Shown here piece after piece: positions 7,540-16,330 of a DNA stretch of 64,000 bases. This DNA comes from Mucilaginibacter aquariorum (GTDB taxonomy: Bacteria > Bacteroidota > Bacteroidia > Sphingobacteriales > Sphingobacteriaceae): the NCBI RefSeq assembly GCF_024498135.1, contig NZ_JANHOH010000006.1, forward strand, positions 62,001-126,000, written 5' to 3'. Within the stretch, counting starts at the first letter, position 1, and the number at the start of each line of letters is the position of its first letter. Under the pieces are notes generated by a model. It was not told the DNA's origin. It worked only from the letters and a program-made list of their open reading frames with translations, and made no database searches. The position numbers were made by a program, and so were the translations under genes.

Positions 7540-7546
7540 TTCGATA
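7519..7546. repeat. AT-rich word-like repeat (family C) at the truA end
   Basis: AATCAATAATTCACTAAATC words fill the last codons and stop of truA and run to the ABC gene start. The same words recur at 10693-10776 and 31205-31310. Confidence 0.55.
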
Positions 7547-7547
7547 A

Positions 7548-9359
7548 ATGGCATCACAAGTTACAGGTAAAGCGCTCGACTGGAAATTACTGGGCAGGGT
7601 TATGCACTATGTGAAACCGTATAACGGCAAATTCATCATAGCAGCGTTTCTCACCATCTTTTTGGCGGCCATTGCTTTGGTGCAGCCTATCCTTATTCAA
7701 AAAACACTGGATAAAGATATTTTGGGTAACGACTATAACGGCCTTGTGTTTATGGTTGGGCTGATGATAGCGCAGCTGGTTGTACAAACCGTTGCGCAGT
7801 ATTATCAAACTTATTTAACAAACTCGCTCGGTCAATCGGTAATTCGCGACCTGCGGATTGATATTTTTAACCATATCACCAGTTTGCGCTTAAAATATTT
7901 CGACCGCACACCTATCGGGATGCTTATTACCCGTACCGTATCTGATCTGGAAACCATCGCCGATATATTTTCGGAAGGGTTGATCTCCATCATGGGCGAT
8001 CTGCTGCTGGTGATAGCTGTTATAGGCTACATGCTTTGGCAGGACTGGAAACTGGCCCTCATCACCCTGATACCTATGCCATTGCTTTTTGCATCAACAT
8101 ATGTATTTAAAGAAGCTATAAAATCATCCTTCCAGGAAGTGCGTACCCAGGTGGCACATTTAAATACCTTTTTGGCCGAGCATATTAGCGGTATCAGCAT
8201 TATTCAGTATTTCTCTCGCGAGGAGCAGGAGATGCGCAAGTTTAAGGCGGTGAATATGAAATACCGCGACGCTAACATCCGCTCTAACTGGTACTATTCC
8301 ATTTTCTTCCCGGTGGTTGAAATTTTGTTTGCTATTTGTATGGCCCTGCTGGTTTGGTATGGCTGCAAACGGATCCTGAACGATCAGCAAATGCACGCGT
8401 TATCGGCATCGCCAAATGGTATTACGCCGGGTGTGATAACGGGCTTTATTGTTTTGCTGAACATGCTTTTCCGTCCAATACGCCAACTGGCTGATAAATT
8501 TAACACCCTGCAAATGGGTATGGTTGGTGCCGACAGGATCTTCAAAGTACTGGATACCGACGAGGTGGCTACCGATAACGGCAAGCTCGCACCGGCAGAA
8601 TTACAGGGCGAGATAGAATTTAACAATGTTTGGTTTGCCTATAACGACGAAAACTGGGTACTGAAGGATATCAACTTCCACGTAAACCCCGGCGAAACAC
8701 TGGCTTTGGTTGGTGCTACAGGCGCGGGTAAGTCATCTACCATAAACATCCTTAATCGTTTTTACGATATTGGTAAAGGCGAGGTTAAAGTTGATGGCCG
8801 GGATATCAGAGAGTACAAAGTAGATTATCTGCGATCAAAAATAGCTACGGTTATACAGGATGTTTTTCTGTTTACCGATACAATAGGTAATAATATCAGT
8901 CTGAATAATGCGGAGATCACCCGGGAAGAAATTATCGCGGCAGCAAAAGATGTTGGCGCGCACGAGTTTATTGAACGTTTACCCGGCGGATACGATTATA
9001 ACGTGATGGAACGTGGCGCAACCCTTTCGGCCGGGCAGGCGCAATTGATCTCTTTTATCCGCGCCTTGGTTTATAACCCTGCTATTTTGGTGTTGGACGA
9101 AGCCACATCATCGGTAGATACCGAAACAGAATTGCTGATACAGAATGCCATTAACAAGCTGATGCAGGGCCGTACCGCCATTGTTATTGCCCACCGCTTA
9201 TCTACCATACAAAATGCGGATAAGATAATAGTGCTTGACCACGGCGAGATTAAAGAAATGGGTACCCACCAGGAATTGCTGCGGATAGATAACGGCTATT
9301 ACCGCAAACTGTACGATCTGCAGTTTAATTCGGCGGGTATTGCTAAGCCGTTAGAATAA
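7548..9359 (+). CDS. ABC exporter, fused permease and ATPase (MsbA/MdlB type)
   Basis: A 603-residue half-transporter. Residues 1-330 hold the six-helix export domain (FIIAAFLTIFLAAIALVQPIL and similar helices; LKYFDRTPIGMLITRTVSDLE coupling region). The ATPase has Walker A GATGAGKSS near 391, Q-loop VIQDVFLF, signature LSAGQ near 493 (in place of LSGGQ), Walker B ILVLDEATSS near 515 and H-loop IAHRLST near 548. It works as a homo- or heterodimer to export lipids, peptides or drugs; the substrate cannot be told. It lies 8 bases after truA, so it is probably cotranscribed, and ends 1 base before a convergent gene. Confidence 0.93.
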   Translation: MASQVTGKALDWKLLGRVMHYVKPYNGKFIIAAFLTIFLAAIALVQPILIQKTLDKDILGNDYNGLVFMVGLMIAQLVVQTVAQYYQTYLTNSLGQSVIRDLRIDIFNHITSLRLKYFDRTPIGMLITRTVSDLETIADIFSEGLISIMGDLLLVIAVIGYMLWQDWKLALITLIPMPLLFASTYVFKEAIKSSFQEVRTQVAHLNTFLAEHISGISIIQYFSREEQEMRKFKAVNMKYRDANIRSNWYYSIFFPVVEILFAICMALLVWYGCKRILNDQQMHALSASPNGITPGVITGFIVLLNMLFRPIRQLADKFNTLQMGMVGADRIFKVLDTDEVATDNGKLAPAELQGEIEFNNVWFAYNDENWVLKDINFHVNPGETLALVGATGAGKSSTINILNRFYDIGKGEVKVDGRDIREYKVDYLRSKIATVIQDVFLFTDTIGNNISLNNAEITREEIIAAAKDVGAHEFIERLPGGYDYNVMERGATLSAGQAQLISFIRALVYNPAILVLDEATSSVDTETELLIQNAINKLMQGRTAIVIAHRLSTIQNADKIIVLDHGEIKEMGTHQELLRIDNGYYRKLYDLQFNSAGIAKPLE

Positions 9360-9360
9360 T

Positions 9361-9612
9361 TTATTTCGATTCCAATCTGCGGGCGTCATCATCAGACGCG
9401 TCGGGCTGATCTTTCTTGGGTGGGTTTTTCACCGGGTGAACCGGTTGTTCACTGTTTTCATAATACTTAGCCACGTTTTTTTGTTCAGGTTCATCGGCAT
9501 GGTATTGCTTATCCTCTTTCTTCACTACACTTTTATGCCCCTTATCATTAGGCCTGTGGGTAGGGGTATCAGATGGAGATGGTTTGTCGCGGTCGTTTGC
9601 AGGTTTTGTCAT
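9361..9612 (-). CDS. Small, highly charged disordered protein
   Basis: An 83-residue protein without signal peptide or hydrophobic segment, composed almost only of Lys, Asp, Glu, Pro, Ser and His (KPSPSDTPTHRPNDKGHKSVVKK; PKKDQPDASDDDARRLESK). It should be unfolded in isolation. The minus frame is chosen over the overlapping plus frame because the latter is an unlikely Phe/Leu-rich mixture. Small hydrophilic proteins like this are common in the family and are often stress related, but no family is recognised. It is convergent with the ABC exporter, with one base between them. Confidence 0.6.
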   Translation of the reverse strand: MTKPANDRDKPSPSDTPTHRPNDKGHKSVVKKEDKQYHADEPEQKNVAKYYENSEQPVHPVKNPPKKDQPDASDDDARRLESK

Positions 9613-9657
9613 AGTGGGATAACAGGTGAAAAACTGTTTTGTTTATAGCTTAATCCA

Positions 9658-9714
9658 ACCCCGTCATGCCATGCAAAGTTCGGAGATTGCTTCGTACCTC
9701 GCAATGACGGTTTT
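9658..9714. repeat. REP-like palindromic intergenic repeat
   Basis: CCGTCAT (9661-9667) and ATGACGG (9704-9710) flank a segment with GAGATTGCTTCGTACCTCGC, a word widely seen as the GTCATTGCGAGG repeat in bacterial genomes. It lies in the 204-base gap before ftsX. Confidence 0.6.
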
Positions 9715-9816
9715 AAGACTAAGCGGCCACCCTTCGTTAATTATTGTTAATTATACGCCATAAACTTTTACCTTTAGGGCTGGTTTGTTAATTTCGCAAA
9801 TTATCTATTAAAACGC

Positions 9817-10695
9817 ATGGAAGAATTTGAAGCAAGCGCATCGGCAAAAAAAACAAAAACGATATACATATCTACCGTTTTTGGAATTGCCATGGTTTTA
9901 TTAATGATAGGGCTGCTGGGGCTTATATTGGTGCATGCCAATAACCTGTCGCGCTATGTAAAAGAAAACATTGTGCTGAATATTTTTATGGATGATTCGG
10001 CCCACGAAACCGATGTGCTGCAGCTGCAAAAGCAACTGGACGCAAACGTAATGGTAAAACAAACCCAATACGTAAGCAAGGAACTGGCCGCGCGCAACCT
10101 GCAAAAAGACCTGGGCGAAGATTTTGTGAAGTTTTTGGGTTACAACCCGCTATCTCAATCGCTTGATATATACCTAAAGGCAGATTACGCCAACAATGCC
10201 GGCATCGAGAAATTTAAAGCCGAGCTAATGAAGAATAAGCTGGTTAAGGAGGTGAAGTACCAACAATCATTGGTAGACCAAATGAACGCCAACCTTACTT
10301 CCATCAGCTTAATTATACTGGGTTTTGCCGGGATATTTATTATCCTATCGGTAGCATTAATAAATAACACCATCAGACTGGCCATATATTCGCAGCGGTT
10401 TTTGATCAAATCAATGCAGTTGGTAGGTGCTACAAAAGGGTTTATCCGCAAGCCATTTATACTTTATGGTATCTGGCACGGGTTATTAGGCGCATTAATA
10501 TCAGTAGTGATATTAATTGGCACCCTGTACCTGGCCAACAAACAGATCCCTGATCTGGTTATACTGCAAAACTACACTGAGTTTGGTATTGTGTTTTTAG
10601 GTATAATAGCCCTGGGCATATTTATATCAGCCTTTAGCACGTTCCTGGCGGTTAATAAGTTTTTACGTTTAAAAATATACGATCTATACAGATAG
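9817..10695 (+). CDS. ftsX: Cell division ABC transporter permease FtsX
   Basis: A 292-residue inner-membrane protein that with FtsE couples cell division to peptidoglycan hydrolase activation. It has the FtsX layout: one helix near residues 24-46 (ISTVFGIAMVLLMIGLLGLILVH), a large periplasmic loop (IVLNIFMDDSAHETDVLQLQ, KDLGEDFVKFLGYNPL), then three C-terminal helices around SIILGFAGIFIILSVALINNTIRLAIYSQRFLIKSMQLVGATKGFIRKPF, the FtsX permease signature. FtsE is not in this window, which is usual in Bacteroidota. It opens a conserved run of DUF3098, uppP, truB and ribF. Confidence 0.93.
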   Translation: MEEFEASASAKKTKTIYISTVFGIAMVLLMIGLLGLILVHANNLSRYVKENIVLNIFMDDSAHETDVLQLQKQLDANVMVKQTQYVSKELAARNLQKDLGEDFVKFLGYNPLSQSLDIYLKADYANNAGIEKFKAELMKNKLVKEVKYQQSLVDQMNANLTSISLIILGFAGIFIILSVALINNTIRLAIYSQRFLIKSMQLVGATKGFIRKPFILYGIWHGLLGALISVVILIGTLYLANKQIPDLVILQNYTEFGIVFLGIIALGIFISAFSTFLAVNKFLRLKIYDLYR

Positions 10696-10776
10696 TTCAT
10701 TAGTTCACTGGTTCATTAGTTTATTTGCAGCTAAGTGCCAGTCACTAAATCACTAATTCAACAATTCACTAATTAA
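10693..10776. repeat. AT-rich word-like repeat (family C)
   Basis: Iterated words GTTCATTAGTTCACTGG and CACTAATTCAACAATTCAC on both sides of a short GC-richer centre (GCAGCTAAGTGCCAG) fill the gap between ftsX and the DUF3098 gene. The left and right arms are imperfect reverse complements. Confidence 0.55.
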
Positions 10777-10780
10777 AAAT

Positions 10781-11044
10781 ATGGCACTGCAACAATCAAA
10801 AACAGCTGCAAGCAAAACACAGGCACCGGTAACAAATACCACTACGCCGGGTCAGTTTATATTTGGTAAAGAAAACTACAAATGGTTAATTATCAGCATA
10901 GCTGTGGTTGCATTTGGTTTTGTGCTAATGAGCGGCACTACAGATATTTACAGCACTACAAAAATTGTAATAGCGCCAATAGTAGTGCTTGCAGGCTTTG
11001 GCTTAGGTTTTTACGCAATTTTAAGGAAGCCTACTGGTAAATAA
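10781..11044 (+). CDS. DUF3098 family membrane protein
   Basis: An 87-residue protein with a polar Gln/Thr-rich start, the family segment FIFGKENYKWLI and two membrane helices (WLIISIAVVAFGFVLMSG; IVIAPIVVLAGFGLGFYAIL). DUF3098 proteins are small Bacteroidota membrane proteins found between ftsX and uppP; their role is unknown, but the location points to division or wall precursor recycling. Its TAA stop shares one base with the ATG of uppP, a sign of translational coupling. Confidence 0.9.
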   Translation: MALQQSKTAASKTQAPVTNTTTPGQFIFGKENYKWLIISIAVVAFGFVLMSGTTDIYSTTKIVIAPIVVLAGFGLGFYAILRKPTGK

Positions 11045-11838
11045 TGAACATCATTCATGCAATTGTCCTTGCTATTATCGAGGGCATCACGGAGTTTTTG
11101 CCGGTATCGTCAACAGGTCATATGATCATCGCTTCATCTGTAATGGGTATCCAAAGCAATGATTTTGTAAAGCTATTTACAGTTGCAATACAGTTAGGGG
11201 CTATATTATCCGTAGTGGTTTTATACTTTAAACGCTTCTTTCAAACCATCGGGTTTTACTACAAATTGTTTGTGGCCTTTATACCAGCGGCGGTATTTGG
11301 TCTGCTATTTAGTAAAAAAATAGATGCCTTATTAGAAAGCGCTTTAACTGTAGGTATAACTTTGTTTATTGGCGGTATTATATTGCTTTTTGTAGATAAA
11401 TGGTTTAACAACCCCAATGTTAAAGAAGAAAAAGAGATAAGCTATTTAACCGCTCTAAAGATCGGTTTCTTCCAGTGTTTATCTATGATACCCGGTACCT
11501 CCCGCTCCGCAGCAACTATTGTAGGTGGTATGGCACAAAAGCTAAGTCGCAAGGCCGCTGCCGAGTTTTCTTTCTTTTTAGCAGTACCAACCATGTTTGC
11601 CGCTACAGCCAAAAAACTATACGATTTTTATAAAGAAGGCCACACAATTACCGGCGAAGAAATTAAGTTACTGGCTATTGGTAACGTTATTGCATTTGTA
11701 GTAGCCCTGTTGGCTATTAAAACATTCATCAACTTTTTAGAGCGCCGCGGTTTCCAGTTATTTGGCTGGTACCGTATTTTAGTAGGAGGGGTAATTATTG
11801 CCCTTTATCTAAGCGGCCATAATTTACAGGTGATATAG
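11044..11838 (+). CDS. uppP: Undecaprenyl-diphosphate phosphatase UppP (BacA)
   Basis: A 264-residue integral membrane enzyme that dephosphorylates undecaprenyl diphosphate, recycling the carrier lipid for peptidoglycan and polysaccharide synthesis; it can confer bacitracin tolerance. The two active-site regions are present: EGITEFLPVSSTGHMI near residues 13-28 and PGTSRSAATIVGGM near 152-165. About eight hydrophobic helices follow the family plan. It starts on the last base of the DUF3098 gene. In relatives truB usually comes next, but here an unknown gene starts 2 bases after its stop. Confidence 0.95.
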   Translation: MNIIHAIVLAIIEGITEFLPVSSTGHMIIASSVMGIQSNDFVKLFTVAIQLGAILSVVVLYFKRFFQTIGFYYKLFVAFIPAAVFGLLFSKKIDALLESALTVGITLFIGGIILLFVDKWFNNPNVKEEKEISYLTALKIGFFQCLSMIPGTSRSAATIVGGMAQKLSRKAAAEFSFFLAVPTMFAATAKKLYDFYKEGHTITGEEIKLLAIGNVIAFVVALLAIKTFINFLERRGFQLFGWYRILVGGVIIALYLSGHNLQVI

Positions 11839-11840
11839 AT

Positions 11841-12578
11841 ATGGTTTTCTTAAAACCCTATCTTAAACAAACTCTTCTGTTAAGCTTAACTTTTTTATTT
11901 TATTTGAGTGGATATACTCAACAATATAAAACTGACGACTTTAGTGAGGTTATGCCACCAAAATACCCCACAAAGGAATGGCTGGAGCTTAATCGTGCGC
12001 CTCTAAGTTTCAAGGTTGTCATCGTGAATAATGTACTTGCAATAAGTAAAGCCACAGAGCGACATCAAACTCAACTTGATGTAGAAGGTGGGACACTAAT
12101 CGGTATTAACCGTGGCGAATGGGGTGGAGTGTTGCTTTACAAAAATAGAGTCTCAACCGATACAATTAAAGGTGGTAATATCGTTAAAATCTTTAAATTT
12201 CAAAATCAAATATATTTTCTCGAAGGACTTGCTCATATGTCTTTCAATAGTGGTAGTCTTTATAAATTAAATAAACAAAGCAATAAATTTTCCTATGACA
12301 AAGTATTAGATTTTGAAGATGCACCTGAAAGTTTTACTATTTTAAACGACAAAATTTTCGTGGCTGGATTTGGTAACTTTTACATAGTTAAAAATGAAAA
12401 GTGTGAAACCATTTTCAAAGGCATGTTTTGGGAATCTTTATACCCAAACTCTGTTGCCGCTTTAAACGATAATGAGGTTTATTTAGGAATTAAGGGCGGG
12501 TATGTGAAATTAAATATTTCGAATAAAACGCTCAAATTTTACAAATATAAGCACTTGTCCAAAGTTGTTGATCCGTGA
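11841..12578 (+). CDS. Exported protein of unknown function inserted between uppP and truB
   Basis: A 245-residue protein with a signal peptide (LLLSLTFLFYLSGYTQQ). The mature part consists of short beta-strand stretches with repeated hydrophobic-Tyr/Phe-Leu and Asn-Asp-Lys turns (KFQNQIYFLEGLAHM, TILNDKIFVAGFGNFYIV, ALNDNEVYLGIKGGYVKL), which looks like a partial beta-propeller of 3-5 blades. No family is recognised. By eye it is clearly more AT-rich than uppP and truB and uses more ATA/AAT codons, so it may have been gained by transfer. It begins 2 bases after uppP and would be read through from that operon, while truB keeps its own promoter just behind it. Confidence 0.7.
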   Translation: MVFLKPYLKQTLLLSLTFLFYLSGYTQQYKTDDFSEVMPPKYPTKEWLELNRAPLSFKVVIVNNVLAISKATERHQTQLDVEGGTLIGINRGEWGGVLLYKNRVSTDTIKGGNIVKIFKFQNQIYFLEGLAHMSFNSGSLYKLNKQSNKFSYDKVLDFEDAPESFTILNDKIFVAGFGNFYIVKNEKCETIFKGMFWESLYPNSVAALNDNEVYLGIKGGYVKLNISNKTLKFYKYKHLSKVVDP

Positions 12579-12606
12579 TGGGTTAAAATTATTGGCTTTT
12601 AAAGGC

Positions 12607-12614
12607 TACTTTTG
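12607..12614 (+). promoter_or_regulatory. -7 element before truB
   Basis: TACTTTTG exactly matches TAnnTTTG and ends 13 bases before the ATG at 12628. The -33 position has only weak similarity. It supports ATG 12628 as the start and an independent promoter for truB-ribF. Confidence 0.5.
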
Positions 12615-12627
12615 CATTTTTAATAAG

Positions 12628-13341
12628 ATGTTTCAATCTATACAAGACTTTGCCGACGGGCAACTCCTCCTCATCAACAAACCATTCGAATGGACAAGCT
12701 TTGATGTGGTAGGTAAATTGCGTAATGCCTTTAAGCCGCTAAAGCTTAAGGTAGGCCACGCAGGCACGCTCGACCCACTGGCTACCGGCCTGCTTATTAT
12801 TTGCACCGGTAAAATGACCAAGCAGATTGATACTTTCCAGGCAGAAGAAAAGGAATATACCGGTACCATGGTACTGGGTGCAACCACCCCAACCTACGAT
12901 CTGGAGAGCGAACCCGAAGCAAAATTTGATACCAGTCATTTAACCGACGAACAAATAAAAGCGGCATGCGCACAGTTCACCGGCGATATTCAACAATATC
13001 CACCTGCTCACTCAGCCATAAAGATTGATGGCGAGCGCCTTTACGAAAAAGCCCGCCGCGGCGAAGAAGTAGAATTGCGCTTGAGAAATGTTACCATATC
13101 AGAATTTGAGATAACCCGAATTGAATTGCCGGAAGTTGATTTCCGTGTAGTATGTAGTAAAGGGACTTATATCCGGTCGCTGGTAAACGATTTTGGTGCC
13201 GCATTGAATAACGGGGCCTACATGTCGGCCTTAAGGCGCACCAGAAGTGGTAATTACAGGATAGAGGATGCCCACGAGATACTGGAACTGGTAGATACAA
13301 TACGCGCATTGAAGTCAGCCCCTGATTTAACAGGATTATAA
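12628..13341 (+). CDS. truB: tRNA pseudouridine(55) synthase TruB
   Basis: A 237-residue enzyme that makes pseudouridine 55 in the T-loop of all tRNAs. The start is set at ATG 12628 (MFQSIQDFADGQLLLINKPFEWTSFDVV) rather than the in-frame ATG at 12565, because the family N-terminus begins here and a -7 element lies at 12607-12614. The catalytic Asp is in GHAGTLDPLATGLL; YPPAHSAIKIDGERLYEKARRGE and CSKGTYIRSLVNDFG are further signature segments. The protein is short at the C-terminus and lacks a PUA domain, as is normal in Bacteroidota. ribF follows after 67 bases. Confidence 0.95.
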   Translation: MFQSIQDFADGQLLLINKPFEWTSFDVVGKLRNAFKPLKLKVGHAGTLDPLATGLLIICTGKMTKQIDTFQAEEKEYTGTMVLGATTPTYDLESEPEAKFDTSHLTDEQIKAACAQFTGDIQQYPPAHSAIKIDGERLYEKARRGEEVELRLRNVTISEFEITRIELPEVDFRVVCSKGTYIRSLVNDFGAALNNGAYMSALRRTRSGNYRIEDAHEILELVDTIRALKSAPDLTGL

Positions 13342-13366
13342 TTCTTACACAGATTAAACAAAAACC

Positions 13367-13398
13367 TTTCTGCTTTCTGCTTAGTCCTTTTACCTTTG
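13367..13398 (+). promoter_or_regulatory. Promoter of ribF
   Basis: TTTC (13367-13370), a 20-base spacer and TACCTTTG (13391-13398). The -7 element is exact and ends 10 bases before the ribF ATG at 13409. Confidence 0.6.
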
Positions 13399-13408
13399 TG
13401 CCGGCACG

Positions 13409-14359
13409 ATGAAGATCTATAATCATATTGATGAATTTACACCAGTTAAAAACGCGGTGGTTACCATTGGCACTTTTGATGGGGTGCATATTGGGCACCG
13501 CAAAATTATATCGCGCATAAAAGAACTAGCTGCAGCTACCGGTGGCGAAACGGTTATCCTTACTTTTTTCCCGCATCCGCGGATGATATTGCATCCCGAG
13601 GACGAAAGCCTTAAGCTCATCAACACCATTAACGAAAAGGCCGGACTGTTAGAACAATTAGGGGTTGATCATTTAATAATCACACCATTTTCAAGGGATT
13701 TTTCTAACCAAACTGCCGAAGGTTACATCCGCGATGTATTGGTAAATAAAATAGGTACCAAAACCATAGTGATAGGTTACGACCATCGTTTTGGGAAAGA
13801 CAGGCAAGGCGGCCTGCATGATCTGCTGGCCTTAGCGCCGGTTTATGGTTTTGAAGTAGTTGAGATCCCCGAGCAGGATATAAACGATGTAGCCATCAGC
13901 TCTACCCGTATCCGTACGGCTTTGCTGGCTAATGATATCCACATAGCCAATGAATGTTTAGGTTATCCATTTTTTATTACCGGTAAAGTTATCCGCGGCG
14001 ATCAGTTGGGTCGTGAGCTGGGTTACCCAACTGCCAACTTACTTATCGAAGAAAGCTATAAGCTGATCCCTGCCGATGGCATATTTGCCGTGAAGGTAAA
14101 AGTCGCGGGTAAGGAATATTCAGGTATGGCTTATATCGGCCACCGCCCAACGGTTAACGGCATGACGCGGAATATCGAAGTAAACATTTTCGACTTTAGC
14201 GCTGAAATATACAATCAGCAGATCCGTATGGAGTTTCTGCATTTTGTACGCGGCGATGTTAAGTTTGAATCGCTGGAGCAATTGGTGGTGCAATTGGGCA
14301 AGGATAAAGAGGATGTTTTGGCGCTGTTAGTAATTGATGGTCCACAATTTAATACCTAA
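13409..14359 (+). CDS. ribF: Bifunctional riboflavin kinase/FAD synthetase RibF
   Basis: A 316-residue enzyme that converts riboflavin to FMN and then FAD. The N-terminal nucleotidyltransferase domain has VVTIGTFDGVHIGHRKII (HxGH type), LTFFPHPRMIL and the ISSTRIRTALL segment near residue 168. The C-terminal kinase domain (about 185-310) has GRELGYPTANL, the PTAN magnesium/nucleotide site, and GMAYIGHRPTVNG. Length and domain order are typical. In many Bacteroidota it follows truB directly, as here, and it has its own promoter. Confidence 0.95.
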   Translation: MKIYNHIDEFTPVKNAVVTIGTFDGVHIGHRKIISRIKELAAATGGETVILTFFPHPRMILHPEDESLKLINTINEKAGLLEQLGVDHLIITPFSRDFSNQTAEGYIRDVLVNKIGTKTIVIGYDHRFGKDRQGGLHDLLALAPVYGFEVVEIPEQDINDVAISSTRIRTALLANDIHIANECLGYPFFITGKVIRGDQLGRELGYPTANLLIEESYKLIPADGIFAVKVKVAGKEYSGMAYIGHRPTVNGMTRNIEVNIFDFSAEIYNQQIRMEFLHFVRGDVKFESLEQLVVQLGKDKEDVLALLVIDGPQFNT

Positions 14360-14481
14360 CGGCTTTCACCTCAATTTCATAAATAAGCTATATTTTCCGG
14401 GTATATTGACTGTATTAAGTGTGAATTAATATTGTTTACTTTCACTTATTCGCATAAATTAGTACTCGTATCTATTAATAA

Positions 14482-15549
14482 ATGGCTAAACTAAATATCG
14501 ACAGGCAGGAAAGTGAGTTTTTGAATGACACCATTTCCCATTGGGAGAAAAATCATTTATTGGATGCTGCCCAGGCCGAAAAGCTGCGTAACTCCTATGA
14601 AGTAAAAGGTTTCGACTGGATGCGCCTCGCCAAGTATTCTATTTGGGTGGCACTGTTTTGCGGCGCTATTGCCATTGGTTCCCTCATTGTTGACGACGCC
14701 GTTATCAACTGGATAAAAAACCTGTATGATACACCGGATATTGTCATCAGTATTTTGTCGGGCGTTGCAGCCGCCGTCTTGTTTTATTTGGGCCGCAGGC
14801 GCGAAAGGCTTTATCCTGAAAAGATCTTTAGTAACGAAGCTACCATTTTTTTAGGCGTTTTTTGTACGGCCAGCTGTATAGCCTACCTGGGCAAAACGTT
14901 TGATAACGGATCAGGTCATTACTCTATTTTGTTCCTGATATCGGTATTTGTATATGGCGTTTTGGCCTATCGGATGAATTCAAGATTGATATGGCTCTTC
15001 GCGCTGGTATCATTGGGTAGCTGGTTCGGTACCGAAACAGGTTATCAAACCAATTGGGCGCTGTATTTTCTGGGCATGAATTATCCGCTGCGCTTTGTGC
15101 TGTTTGGACTGTTACTGGTAGGTGCCTGCCACCTGTTAAAAGGAAAAAAATGGTTCGCTTACTATTGGGAACTTACCTATGTGGTAGGGATGCTATACCT
15201 GTTTATGTCGCTTTGGTTATTGAGTATATTTGGTAACTATGGCAGCCTGGATGTTTGGTGGCAAATCAAACAGATCAGCCTGTTCTACTGGGGGATAATC
15301 TCGGGAGTTGTGGCGGGTGCGTTCCTGTTGTACGGCTTAAAATATAAAGATGTAATAGCCCGCGAGTTTGGTATCACCTTTTTGATCATATTCCTTTATA
15401 CCAAATACTTCGAATACTTTTGGGACCATACCAACAAAACGCTATTCTTTTCTATCCTCGCGCTGTCGTTTTGGCTAATTGGACGCAAGGCCGAAAAAAT
15501 CTGGAACATTAATGTGAAAGCTACACAAGCCGCTGATAGCGAGGCATAA
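14482..15549 (+). CDS. DUF2157-like polytopic membrane protein
   Basis: A 355-residue membrane protein. The first 45 residues are polar and helical (QESEFLNDTISHWEKNHLLDAAQAEKLRNSYEVKGFDW), which matches the N-terminal domain of DUF2157 proteins, followed by about ten hydrophobic helices separated by short loops (for example YSIWVALFCGAIAIGSLIV, ISILSGVAAAVLFYLGRRRERLYPE). The C-terminus is short and polar. The family has no assigned function. It is preceded by 122 bases with no clear promoter and is followed by another membrane protein. Confidence 0.75.
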   Translation: MAKLNIDRQESEFLNDTISHWEKNHLLDAAQAEKLRNSYEVKGFDWMRLAKYSIWVALFCGAIAIGSLIVDDAVINWIKNLYDTPDIVISILSGVAAAVLFYLGRRRERLYPEKIFSNEATIFLGVFCTASCIAYLGKTFDNGSGHYSILFLISVFVYGVLAYRMNSRLIWLFALVSLGSWFGTETGYQTNWALYFLGMNYPLRFVLFGLLLVGACHLLKGKKWFAYYWELTYVVGMLYLFMSLWLLSIFGNYGSLDVWWQIKQISLFYWGIISGVVAGAFLLYGLKYKDVIAREFGITFLIIFLYTKYFEYFWDHTNKTLFFSILALSFWLIGRKAEKIWNINVKATQAADSEA

Positions 15550-15629
15550 ATGTTAGTATTACTCATTTGGAATTTATAGAATTATGCACGAAATTTAATA
15601 ACAATTAAACGGGCATAATCTTAAAGGTG

Positions 15630-16328
15630 ATGAATGAAATAAAAAGTATTGCTGATTATTTAAACATCCTTTTACGATATGTTATAGCGGGCATTGTAAC
15701 GGTGCTTGTACTTTGCTATGTAGATGACAAGTGCAACGCCTATTTTCATAACATAATTCTGTTATCTCCCTGGCTCCTCTTTGCAATTGCCTGCATGCTC
15801 GGCCTCCTCATCTATTCAATTCACCAGTCGTTGTTTGATTGGTTATTTCATATTATTTGTATCAGGATCTACAAAATAAGGCATAAGGTACCTGCCGATC
15901 TGGAAGATCAAATAAAGGCATGGCTTAAGGTGGCAAGAAAAGATATTAAAGACATCGACGCTAAATCAAAGAGTGTTACTAATATACGATTTGAGTTATT
16001 TAATCAAACTTATTTGCGAAGGGCATCAAAAAATAATCAAACCTTGATCATTCAGGGCGAAATGGATAAGAAGCTGGCGTTACTAAACTTTCTGTATTGC
16101 GCAACTTATTCGTTAATGCTGTCGCCGCTTATGTTATATATTAAATACCATTTTATCGACGGGCATCAAATAAGCCAGATGTTTCAATATGGGTTTCACC
16201 TGTACAGGCTTCAGGGGGTATTTATTTGTGGCTTAATTATTTTGTGTTCGGCTGTGTTTTTTGATTACCGAACCACCAAAAGAGAAATTTGGGCGAGTAT
16301 ATATTTCTTTCAGGAGATAAAACCATGA
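15630..16328 (+). CDS. Membrane protein of unknown function
   Basis: A 232-residue protein with two N-terminal helices (LLRYVIAGIVTVLVLCYV; LLSPWLLFAIACMLGLLIYSI), a roughly 80-residue charged middle (YKIRHKVPADLEDQIKAWLKVARKDIKDIDAKSKS) and two C-terminal helices (LNFLYCATYSLMLSPLMLYI; GVFICGLIILCSAVFF). ATG 15630 is preferred to the adjoining GTG at 15627. No family is recognised; the plan of helix pair, cytoplasmic domain, helix pair is seen in small membrane sensors and effectors. It is AT-rich relative to its neighbours and is convergent with the phage-like SGNH gene. Confidence 0.7.
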   Translation: MNEIKSIADYLNILLRYVIAGIVTVLVLCYVDDKCNAYFHNIILLSPWLLFAIACMLGLLIYSIHQSLFDWLFHIICIRIYKIRHKVPADLEDQIKAWLKVARKDIKDIDAKSKSVTNIRFELFNQTYLRRASKNNQTLIIQGEMDKKLALLNFLYCATYSLMLSPLMLYIKYHFIDGHQISQMFQYGFHLYRLQGVFICGLIILCSAVFFDYRTTKREIWASIYFFQEIKP

Positions 16329-16330
16329 AA

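Noticed and set aside
9436..9648. 70-codon plus-strand frame opposite the small charged protein gene
   Set aside because: The minus frame has consistent charged composition of a real disordered protein; the plus frame is an irregular Phe/Leu-rich text.
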